Shown piece after piece: positions 21,691-31,386 of a stretch of DNA of 64,000 nt (position 1 is the first letter of the stretch; each line of letters opens with the position of its first letter). Position numbers and translations under genes: made by a program. The stretch lies in contig CM042088.1 of the NCBI GenBank assembly GCA_023512835.1, forward strand, positions 34,985,664 to 35,049,663, read 5' to 3'. The stretch comes from Taxillus chinensis (Eukaryota; Streptophyta; Magnoliopsida; Santalales; Loranthaceae). Below the pieces are notes generated by a model. That model saw only the letters and a program-made list of their open reading frames with translations, ran no database searches and was not told the origin of the DNA.

Positions 21691-23172
21691 CTATGCATGT
21701 GATGGTTGTTCTGGAATAATTTGAAGCTTTGCCAAATTAGGTGGTTCAGGTATATATGCTGGTTGAGCTTCTTCTGGACCAGATGTTTCCGTATAAGCAG
21801 GTATAGTAGAACTAAGTGGTTCTTCAACACTGTTGCTTTCAGTGTTAACTGGTCTGGACAGACTTGAAGGTACTCCGGAATTTTGGATATCCGTAGGAGT
21901 ATGTCCAGAGTTTAATGGTAGTCCTGAGTCTGAATCATCCGTAGCATCATCAACATCATTTCTTCGTGCTTCACTGATGCCATGTGGTAGGTCAGTATGT
22001 ATGACCGGAACATTCATAAACTTTGAATAGTCGATGTTATTGTCCTGAACCCGTACATTAGAACTTGAAGAAGCAACTTTTGACCAATCAAGATTAGCTT
22101 CATCAAAGGTCACATGGATAGATTCTTCAACTTTAAAAAGTTTTCTATTGAAGACCCAATAAGCCTTGCTATGTAATGAGTACCCGACAAAAATCCCATC
22201 ATCAGATTTTGGTTCAAATTTATTCCGGGGTTCTTTGCCGTCGTTCAATATATAGCAAGTACACCCAAAAGCTCTGAAATGTGAAATTAAAGGCTTTCGT
22301 CCTCTCCACATCTCATAGGGTGTTTTCATGATAGATTTATTTATTAGAGTTCTATTATGAACATAGCAGGTAGTGGATATAGCTTCAGCCCATAGACTGA
22401 GAGGAAGCTTTGCCCTTGCTAACATAGATCTGCCAGCCTCGACTAAAGTGTGATTCTTATGCTCAGCTACCCCATTTTGTTGTTGAGTTCTGGGCGCAGA
22501 GAAGTCATGCTGAATGCCCTATTCAGAATAATATGATCTCATATCTGAAAAATCAAATTCTGTACCATGATCACTCCTAATGCACTTTATGCTCAATCCT
22601 TGTGAGTTGGTTATCCAGTTGAAAAGATCTACAAGATGCTCAAAAGTTTGATCCTTAGATTTCAGGAACATCACCCATGTGTACCTGGTGAAATCATCGA
22701 TAACCACAAGGGTATATCTCGCACCAGCTAGTGAAGGAACAGAAATGGGACCACAGAGGTCCATATGAAGAAGTTGTAGAGGAGCAGTTATTGAATTAAC
22801 TGATTTGCTCTTAAAGCTATGTTTGGTCTGTTTACCAAGTTGGCATTCTCGACAGAGAGTGTCTCTGGAGTATTTGTGTTTAGGTAGACCAGTGACAAGA
22901 TCAAGTGACGCTAACTTAGACAAGGTCTTAAAGTTTAAATGTGTGTATTGCTTATGCCATAGCCAATTATCTTCATCTGATGCTGTAGTGAGGAAACATA
23001 CAGGGTCAGAAGAATTATTTCTTAAGACCACTGAGTATATGTCCCCATCTCTTGATCCGGATAACTTAACATCTGCGGATAAGTTTTCCCTTACTGTACA
23101 GGTGTTGGACATAAAGGAAACAATAAATCCTTTGTCACATAAATTACTGACACTTAGCAAATTATGCTTCAA
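21691..23172 (-). pseudogene. Sirevirus integrase
   Basis: The GAG-pre-integrase zinc region (WLWHKQYTHLNFKTLSKL ... CRECQLGK) is followed by the core Asp residues (LLHMDLCGPISVPS and CIRSDHGTEFDF). The segment around 22430-22515 that should hold the catalytic Glu (QNGVAEHKNH) is in another frame. The second part (22425-21691) has the C-terminal module (TPYEMWRGRKP, FRAFGCTCYILNDG, KSDDGIFVGYSLHSKAYWVF) and an acidic, Ser/Pro-rich linker to RT. Broken by a stop and a frameshift. Confidence 0.88.
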
Positions 23173-23259
23173 ACCTTCGACTAGTGCAACTCTAGTGATT
23201 GATACACAGCCGTTGGTTAAAGTATCATACCCGACAGTCTTACCTTTGCTGTTGTGACC

Positions 23260-23420
23260 ATATGAAACGGATGGACCTCATTTGTCATTAACTTCAACAA
23301 GCAGAGTCTGATCACCCGTCATATGTCTGGAGCATCCACTATCGAGGATCCACTTTCTTTGATTGATCTTTAACTTCAAGTGATCCGGCAATGCGTTCCA
23401 GAGATGCTCTTGAAAGACAA
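23260..23420 (-). pseudogene. Sirevirus protease fragment
   Basis: On the minus strand, in a frame interrupted on both sides, KWILDSGCSRHMTGDQ can be read. The retropepsin active-site DSG is encoded at 23343-23335. Its place between gag and integrase is the normal copia order. Confidence 0.8.
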
Positions 23421-25705
23421 CAGTTTACACTTTTGGTGCCCCAAACTTGTTTCGGGCGGTTAGAAAGAACAACAGTAGTGTCAACAGTTCCGGATTTAAC
23501 TTTGCTCGGACTTTTAGCTTTCCAGGTTGACTTTAATTTGTTAGTTTCAGCTATTTCTTTTACTTAGGTTTTCTTTGGAGAGACACTCTGAGATTTAGAT
23601 TTGGTTTTGCTCGAAGAACCCTTTTTATTGAACTGATCTTTATTGGTACGAACTTGATTACAAAGCCAGTTATCAGATAAACTCCAACATTCATAGTGAT
23701 AATGATCTATTTCCCTACAGATGAAACAGACACTATAATGCGGAGTACAAACAGGGGATACAGATCTCTTAGATTTTATAGACTTTCTGCTCTGTTCCCT
23801 ATGGCCTAATCCATTGCGTTTGGGTGACGCGCTCTTAGCCCTAGATGCGTCAACCTTAGCCTTTTCTTTCTTTTTGGGTGCTACAGTTTTGGATTGAACT
23901 GCAGCAACCTTCCCTTCATCATTAGTTACGGGTGCTACTGCTTCGGGAAGTGCAGTAACAGCCTCAGTTCCACAATCATAGACTATGGTGCCACCTGAAA
24001 TGAAACCATCCAACGGTTTAGATGTACTAACAGGATAAAGGTTGGTTAGTTTTGGAATGAAATCCGAAGGACACTCAGCAGTCTATGTGGAGGTCGATGG
24101 TTTGGAACCTAGTCCAGGTTTGACTCGGATGTTGTCAGGGTTAGTCTTAAAGGTAGAGGCTATTTCTCCGGATTTTAGCCACTTACGATTTATTTGCTTT
24201 TCCTATTCCAGTTCATTTTTGAGTCGTTTCATAATAACTTTTAGGCCCGTTAGGTTGGTATTTAACAGGTGATTTTCAGCTCCTAGATCATGATATCAAG
24301 CCTCTTTACTCCTGAAGTTAGTTATGTCTTTTTCTAATTTAGCAACAGTAATCTCAAGACGTTTATTCTGACTTTCCATATCTTTGTACATTTGAGTAAT
24401 TATTAGTCTCTCATTCTTTTCATGATCACGTTCAGTAATAAAAGATTCTAATTTACTCATAAGCTCAGAAATCGAAGGTACCTCAAGATTCGCCATGAGG
24501 CAGACGTTCGGCTTGGGAGTTGGCTCATCATCCGAGGATTCCTCCTCTTCTTCCGAGCCACTAACGTATTTTGTGACGAACGTCTTCCTCTTGTTCTTGC
24601 TGTTGTCTAAGGTGGAGTGGAGAGGAGTTACCTTGTCACTTTTTTTGGCCACTTTAGATTTGGATTTACAGTCCTTAGCCCAGTGACCGGTTTTCCCACA
24701 GTTGTAGCATTCCTGGGAACTGGACTTCGGTCGCTCCTTCCTTCGGAAAGATGATGAGGAGCGTCTCCTGAATCCTTTTCTGCTTTTCCGTAGGAATCGC
24801 TCAAAGGATTTGACAAGGAGAGCTATTTCCTCCTCCTCGTTAGAGTCAGAATTCTCGGACTCGTCCGTATCATCATTCCTTAGTATGCTGAGACATTCCG
24901 TAGCTTTGAGAGCTACCCCCTTTTCTTTCTGAGCTATTTTCTCGTCCCGGTTAGAGTATTTAAACCTGACCTTGTGAGTCCGTAGCTCTCCATATAGTTC
25001 TTCAAGGGGAACATACTGTCAGTTCTTGTCGGATTGCATCTGGAGTTGTTTGGAGTAGTAGCGATCCGGCAAGGAGCGAAAGAACTTGTCATTGATCTGA
25101 GATTGAGAATAATGCTCATTGACAGTTTTCAGCTCAAGGATAAGCTTGCCGAATCTTCGATAGATGCTCTCGAGTGATTCTCCCGGTTTGTGATTGAAAC
25201 TCTCAAAATTTTGCCTGAGAGTACAAATAAGATTCTGCATTTGGGACTGACTTCCCTCGTAGAGGATTGTCATTTTATCCCAGACAGCTTTTGCTGTCGT
25301 GTAGCCCTGGACGTCCATGAAAGCCTCAGAATCCAAAGACGATGTAACATATGCCAGAGCCTTTTCGTTGGCACACTGCCAGATTCTTTCATTATTGGTG
25401 AGTTCGGCATCAGTCTTTGGTCTTCTAACTCCATGTTCTCCGATAGTCATCAGAGTGGGTATCTCTTGATGAAGACATGGCCACATGAGATGATCACGGC
25501 AAACCATGAACATTCTCATGCGAGCTTTCCACTGGGAGAAAAGCTTAGGTGTGAACTTGGGTGGCTTTGTCAAAGTGAAGCCAGAACTCCGTGGTTGTGA
25601 AGCAGCGGTAGCAGCAGGTTGAGGTGGATCAACATTTTCACTGCTGCTTCGATTTGGAAGGGACTCTTGTGCTCCTCCAGAGTTAAGGCGAGTGTAATGT
25701 CCCAC
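23420..25705 (-). pseudogene. gag: Sirevirus gag
   Basis: The capsid region (25705-25019) includes GFTLTKPPKFTPKLFSQWKA, AVWDKMTILYEGSQSQMQ and SIYRRFGKLILELKTVN; it ends at a TGA where a Trp codon is expected. Downstream frames hold a first zinc knuckle (CYNCGKTGHWAKDC, 24709-24668), an acidic Ser/Glu tract and coiled-coil-like sequence (24652-24296). They also hold a Lys/Ser-rich region with a second knuckle (CFICREIDHYHYEC, about 23730-23688). A long gag with two knuckles fits Sireviruses. Several stops and shifts make it non-functional. Confidence 0.88.
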
Positions 25706-25946
25706 ATCGGCTGGGGAGGAGAACGAAGCAAGCTACTTAGGTGGCTGTGGAAACCTCTCCTAACACGAGGCCTTTTGGGGGCCGAGAGCCTACCAAAAAC
25801 AAAACCGTGCGGGCGAGGCCCAAAGCGGACAATATCGGGCTACGGGTGGGCTGGGCTATTACAGCGAGTGTTGAATAGCATGCTGCTTTCTTCGGCCATT
25901 GGTAAGAGTGAAAGAGTGGGATCTCTACTTAGAACTAATAGAACTT

Positions 25947-25958
25947 GCTCTAATACCA
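25947..25958 (-). promoter_or_regulatory. Sirevirus primer-binding site
   Basis: TGGTATTAGAGC on the minus strand, one mismatch from the initiator Met tRNA site, two bases inside the 5' LTR. Confidence 0.85.
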
Positions 25959-25960
25959 CT

Positions 25961-27204
25961 TGTTGGTCCCTAGTAGCCTAGAAAGGGGTGAATAGGCTAA
26001 AATCAAAACTCTTTTCCTCTCACAGGTACAACATAATCTGGTTAAAAGATGTAAAATCAGTAAGGAAGATAACCAGATAGTGGAAGGATTTTGCTCTATT
26101 ATCTAATGATAATTACAACAAAATAAGCAGCAATTACAGCTGATTACAATAGCACTCAGTTTTACAGTTACACACACTGGCGTTTATAATCTCTATGAGC
26201 TCTGTACCACAACCTCTCTAGTTCATCTTACGAATATATACAGTTTTGTATTTATAGACATTCCTATGAATCTATCTTGGAACTGTATATCCCGAGCACT
26301 GTGTAACATTAAGTTCTTCTCGGAAAATACTTCTGCTCTAACTGCTACGGATATGGAGTTCAAAATATTGGAAGCATAAGTGTAATGAATTACTTTGCTT
26401 GATTCCAATTGCATTTGAGACTGCATCCACATCTCTGAGTGTTCCACGTGTAAGACAGTTAAGATCTTCAATGAGTTTGTCTTTCATCGGGACACAGCGA
26501 GCTGACCATTAAATACGGCTTGGAAAAGGTGAAGCAGCGTTTTCTTAGTCAGTAGTAAGGTTCCTTACTCCGTATCAACGAAGTTCGGAGCCTTACTCCG
26601 TGTCAGTAGTTACTTACTCCGTATCGGTACAGTCATGGAATCCTTGTTCCGTGTAAGCACTTCCTTACTCCACGTAGAATAGGTACGGAATGTTTACTCT
26701 ACATCAGCGCTTGGTTCGGATTCCTTACTCCGCGTTAGCTTCCCTTACTTCGCAACAGTTGTCCTTACTCCGCATCAGTGACAGATTCGGATTTCATAGT
26801 CCGTGTCTTTATTTCCTTGGTCCGGTGGAGTGACAACTTCGATTCGTTCTCCGCAACAAGTCTCTCTTACTCCGTGCGAGTTGTAGACTCGGAATCTTAC
26901 TCCGCATCACTTGACATGGTCTAGTTGAAAGTTAGACGCGGGTTCCTTGGTCATTTTGTCAAGTGATTACTCTTCACGAAGGATCCTTACTCCGGATGAT
27001 ACTTTGGTTATGTACCAAGTGAATGACAACACTCACGATGATCCGGATCAGGATTATGTGTCCTGTCCTCAGCTTTGTCCTTACGAGAGTAGGTCCGAAT
27101 TAAAGTTTTATCTTCTGCACAGACTAAGAATAAACATGGAACATCTCAAATCAAATTACATAGGGTTTGATCTGCATCATCCAAATTCTGGGTTTGATCC
27201 AACA
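25961..27204 (-). repeat. Sirevirus 5' LTR (right copy)
   Basis: 1244 bp, TGTTGG...CCAACA, with the TATA box CTATAAATAC (minus strand, 26257-26248) and the TTACTCCG array at about 26560-27000. It is clearly more diverged from its partner than the two LTRs of the nested gypsy element are, as the nesting order predicts. Confidence 0.92.
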
Positions 27205-28025
27205 TAATGTTTATGTTTAGGTTTATAATATTTTATGCTATAATGTTATCTTACTTTATTGTTTATTGATTATGCAATTCTATTATTTTATCCACGTTAA
27301 TATTAAATACGTTATAAAAATAAAATAATATCTTATACGTTATAAAAAGTTTAGATGCTATATATTATGTCATTTAGTTTCTTAAACCAAATTACTATGA
27401 GTAAGTAAGTATTACAAGCCTTAACTTTACCAAAAATATAAAACATAGGTAAGGCCCAAAAATTTGAATGAGGCAGATTCTAGAGGTTCCATTCAAAAAT
27501 CCATAACTTGAATTATACAGATCCAATTGACATAAAACCAAAGCCCATTTGTTCATTTATGACTCAGCTAAAGCATGTAGAAATTTCAGAATTTAATATG
27601 AAGCCAATCAATTCTAGAAGTTAAAATACTACGTATAGGTTCAGTATGAATGGGTAAACATTTTAATATGACTTTAAAATTCAATAACTTTTGTTACACA
27701 TATGTAAAAATTATAAAATTGATACCCATTTGTAGATATTTGAGTTAGTAATGCAATACAATTGGCCGTTTGTCAAAAACTATAAAATTAAAAACGTTAT
27801 AATTGAATTAGTAGGGAGTACACCAATGTGGACTTTTGATGCCAAAGGAACCTTCTAGGTTAAAAAGTCTTAAAGCATTTTTAAAATGGTAGGAGGAGAT
27901 ACCCACGTTTTAATAAGAGATAATACGAGGAAAATAAAGTATTATATATATTTTAAATAATTTAATTTAATACCAAAGTCAAATTCATACACTATTTTTC
28001 ACACTATTACACCTACCAACTTACC

Positions 28026-28033
28026 TATAAATA
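28026..28033 (+). promoter_or_regulatory. TATA box of LTR B
   Basis: TATAAATA followed by a CT-rich leader. It is conserved in the second copy at 60246-60253. Confidence 0.65.
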
Positions 28034-28229
28034 GCATGCCTCACTTCCCTTCTCAAATACTCTTCCATTTAAATAAGCCACAAAACTCTCCTCCAAAAAC
28101 TCCCCAAAAAGGTTCTATTAACACCCCAATTGTCCTCCAAGTCTTCTCTTCTCTCAATCTTCCTCTCATCTGTTGGAAGTTCCAAAAGGTAAATATTTCA
28201 ATCATATATTAATCATGTTCATAGAAGGC

Positions 28230-28420
28230 TAATCCTTCTCATACATATATATATATTATGGATGGCATTGCCCCTCAATATATATATGTATATTTATTAA
28301 ATGATACGTATATGTGTATATATATATTATTATTATTCCATGAAAGGCAAAGCCTCCTTATACATATATATATTATGGATGACATTGTCCCTCAATATAT
28401 ATATGTATATTGTATACGTA
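28230..28420 (+). repeat. AT-rich tandem units in LTR B
   Basis: Two units of about 115 bp share catacatatatatattatgg followed by atgg(c)attg(c/t)ccctcaatat. The homologous LTR at 60450-60730 has three such units. Confidence 0.75.
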
Positions 28421-29884
28421 TATGTATAGATTATTATTATTATCATGAGAAGTTTTTCCATCATAATATACTTATATATGTCTCTCAATATATTATTTAT
28501 GAATATAATATTATTATTAAAACTAAAATATTAACTTTAAAATTTTGTTTCAAGGTTTATAAACGCGGAAGACAAAAAGATTGTAAGGATCCCCTCTCCC
28601 TTTCCTTATCACGATCTTCGACGTGGAAATTCATTTCCTATTTCTTCTCTATATTTCTATCTCAAGATTTCTCCTCATAATATTATTTTAAGAAGAATTA
28701 ACTTTCTTTGGCACTTCTTGAAAACTTGGTAATCTAATTTATTGAATAGTGAATAACCCTTTCACTTATCGGGGCTATTATTGCAAAGACCTTCCTTTAC
28801 ATTGAAATTTACCATTGATGTGGTTGTTTGAAAACTTGTGAAGATATGTTTTATGTTTGGCGATATGTTTATGGGTGGTTCCAGAAAGATCTCCAATGCA
28901 TTGGGTAAAGAACATCACTGGAGAGTGTCAATCCAGTTGATAACAAGTTATGCAAAACATCTAGGTGGTGAACCTAGATGAGTAAATATTCTTATTCTTC
29001 CATGAGTTGATTATTCTTCATATATTATTCCTTACTTTTAACCTTACTAGGCTATTTGAGCTCATTTCCTTTCATGTTTTCTTTCCAACCCCAAGGAACT
29101 AGGAGAAAGCAAGGATGCTAGGATAATGGTGTCCAGGATGCATGGAATAAAATCATAAAATGATTATGCATGTAGTATTTATATGTCATGTAAAACTATA
29201 ATGAGTTATTAACACCTAGTCTCTAAACGCTAAACCTTAGAGATCTTGTGATGAGTCTTGATGTAATAAATAAACCATCGAATTTATGTTGAGCAATAGA
29301 TTACTATTCATATAATTGTAATATTTTATTTGTCTAACGCACCCAGTCTGGAAGTCCAGATTTGGGGGTGTTACAATGGGACCATGTCTATTCTGCTCAT
29401 TTTGTATTATGGATGTATTTTCTCCCCGAACATGGGTCTATGGTTGTTGTACTATATCTTATAATATGTACGCTATTATATGACGATATTTTCATTCAAT
29501 TATATGGTTTTGAGAGTACAGGAATACCCTTATTGTATGATTGTACAAGTGCATTCGGGCAGCACCCGCTGTGGGTCTTTTTTGGTGCGATTCACCAACC
29601 CCTTGCCCTCGGGTGCGAGTATGGGGTAAGTCATGTGGCTGATTTCAGGTCTCCTGGAGTTGAGGGCGTGACATGTAATCCAAATTTAAAAATAACTCTT
29701 CACATGTAAAAAACTCTTCACGTGTAAATATAATTTATAGAGCAAGATTAGAGATGTTCTTAGTAGTTGAATAACTAAATGTTTTAGTAAATTTATATAC
29801 TTATTGCAATATTAGTTACAAATTTAACTCGAAATTTATGTCTTAGCTAAAAATATTATTAAATTTCAAACTTTAAGGTGCTAA

Positions 29885-30771
29885 GAGCATTCACAGTGGG
29901 CTTAACATACTTTAGCTATAATTTAATCAAATATTTACCTTTTATAAAATTTAACTAGTCTAATTTTAGACTATAAAATAACAGCCTCAATAAATTTCAA
30001 TATTTAAATTAAAATATTAATTTAAGTCAGTCTCTCTCTTCCCCCTCTTACTTCGCTCTCTGCTCGATTCCACCCCGCCGCACTATGTCTCTCCCCCTCC
30101 GCCTCCCAAACTCAGGATGAGATGAGTGAGACAGTGCTTGTCGATTTGGTAGAGGCTTTCAAATTGGTTGAAACAATTTCTGTTATTACGAGGCCACTAT
30201 CTTTGATTTGAAAACCCAAACAAAAGTAAGTGAAGCGGCAATTCCGACACCACTCTCTGGCATCATTATTGGTCAACCCACAATTGAAGAAAGCTTGCTA
30301 GCTCCCACTCCAGCAATAATCTATTTGCCCCAAAATTGTCTCGATCAAGTGCATGTTTGGTAAACCAAGTGAACGAGTGAAACTCTTTATTACAATGTTT
30401 GAGAAATTATGAGAGAGGAGACTTGGCGATTTGTGCGTGCGACGAGATGTGTGAGACAGTGATTGTCAATTTGGTAGAGGCTTTTTGATTTGGTCGAAGA
30501 AGACGCAATTAAGAGTGACGGGCAATCGGACAGAAATTGTGGGGACAAACGGTGATGCGGATGGTGGCGGTGGCTGGACAGGTTAAAATATGTGGATAAG
30601 AAAAAACGAAAAAAGGAAGAAAAATAAATAGATAGTCTTTTTGGATGGTTAAATATAGCCAGCCAATTTAAAGTTGGCTAAATTTACTGTACATTTATTG
30701 AGTTTACTGTATAATCTTTTTTAAAAATTTAGCCATTTTTAGTCAAATTTTAACTTTGGCTAGTCCTGCTC
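29885..30771. mobile_element. Tourist-like MITE with captured-looking interior
   Basis: The left end GAGCATTCACAGTGGGCTTA and the reverse-complemented right end GAGCAGGACTAGCCAAAGTT are partly matching inverted repeats. TAA flanks both sides (29882-29884 and 30772-30774). At 887 bp it is long for a MITE. It contains a CT/GC-rich patch (30030-30120) and two direct copies of a segment of about 60 bp (30116 and 30438; gtgagacagtg(c/a)ttgtc(g/a)att shared). No transposase is seen. Confidence 0.55.
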
Positions 30772-30774
30772 TAA

Positions 30775-31386
30775 ATATCTAAATTTGATTAGTTGGTGCT
30801 TTGAAATTTGAAAATTTTAACAAAACTTATAAACAAACATAAATTTTAACAAAGTTTTAAAACAAAACTTTAAAATTATTTTTTGAAAAGAATAAAAATG
30901 AAATAACATATACTAAACTATTACTATGCTAATCATGAACGTGTCACCACCAATTTTCTATCATTCCCATTTGACAACCGAATACCAATGTGGCAAAATA
31001 TCAACCCATAATTAATATGAAAAAAAATTAAAATATCATATACAGTTGGCATGCCAACGAATCCGATTACGCATTCAGTTCCAAATCAAAACCCTGATTT
31101 GAATTGGATCTGGCCAATGCCTTTGATTCTCCGCCCTAACCGCCCTGGTGATCTTAAATGTTGAAACTTCTGAATGCTAAATAGAGGCCTGGCCACGTTA
31201 GATATTTTGATTATAGTATGCTTTTTGATTCCAGAATGTTTCAGATTATGTATGAAACAATGGAGCAGGTAATGATTCACAAACAATGGCAAGACAGTCT
31301 CATATGAGAATCAATCTCTCTCTCCCTACACACGCACACATACATATATATGTATGTATATACGTATATATGTAATATTGGATGAA
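30775..31386 (-). other. Downstream region and 3' UTR of the GRAS gene
   Basis: No reading frame is supported. The 3' UTR should begin at 31386. A short alternating TA/TGTA tract lies at 31340-31376. Confidence 0.5.

Larger units (their letters stand above)
8837..27204 (-). mobile_element. Sirevirus-type Ty1/copia retrotransposon with an extra 3' ORF
   Basis: Two LTRs of about 1.24 kb, each with TGTTGG...CCAACA ends, enclose gag, protease, integrase, RT-RNase H and a further 3' open region, all on the minus strand. The target duplication is TAATG (8832-8836 and 27205-27209). Subtracting the nested gypsy element leaves about 12.9 kb, large for copia and in keeping with the SIRE/Maximus group, as do the two zinc knuckles and the post-pol ORF. 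Coding regions carry stops and frameshifts, so the copy is not autonomous. Confidence 0.9.
8226..29375 (+). repeat. Solo LTR B, interrupted by the Sirevirus element
   Basis: The LTR starts TGTAAGACCCGC at 8226 and ends GGGGGTGTTACA at 29375. The flanking duplication is ATGGG (8221-8225 and 29376-29380). Its own sequence is 8226-8836 plus 27210-29375, about 2.8 kb. It matches the solo LTR at 59180-61719, apart from a segment of roughly 350 bp around the small reading frame at 8537 that the other copy lacks. A TATA box (TATAAATA, 28026-28033) sets the plus orientation. No internal region is present. Confidence 0.88.
6096..29673 (+). repeat. Solo LTR A (gypsy-type), interrupted by LTR B
   Basis: The LTR starts TGTAGAGGTCTC at 6096 and ends GGGCGTGACA at 29673. 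It is flanked by the duplication TGTAA (6091-6095 and 29674-29678), so no internal region remains. Its own sequence is 6096-8225 plus 29381-29673, about 2.4 kb. It matches the LTR at 49897-52177 over most of its length. A TATA box (TATAAATAGG, 6591-6600) sets the plus orientation. GGTCCC...TATGGCTGG units recur at about 7736-7830. Confidence 0.88.
5587..29759. mobile_element. Tourist-like MITE, outermost shell of a five-deep nest
   Basis: The left end reads TTA then GAACAATTCTAACAGGCTCT. The right end, reverse-complemented, starts GAACATCTCTAATCTTGCTCT and is followed by TTA at 29760-29762. Imperfect terminal inverted repeats with a TTA target duplication fit a PIF/Harbinger (Tourist) MITE. 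Only 5587-6095 and 29679-29759 (about 590 bp) are the MITE itself; the rest is nested insertions. The left arm contains a GC- and CT-rich patch (5755-5960) unlike its surroundings, possibly captured gene sequence. Confidence 0.6.

Noticed and set aside
28258..28680. Tyr/Ile-rich 140-codon frame in LTR B, with a partial relative at 60732
   Set aside because: It reads through AT-rich tandem units and is not kept in frame between the two copies of the LTR; its end runs through leader sequence.
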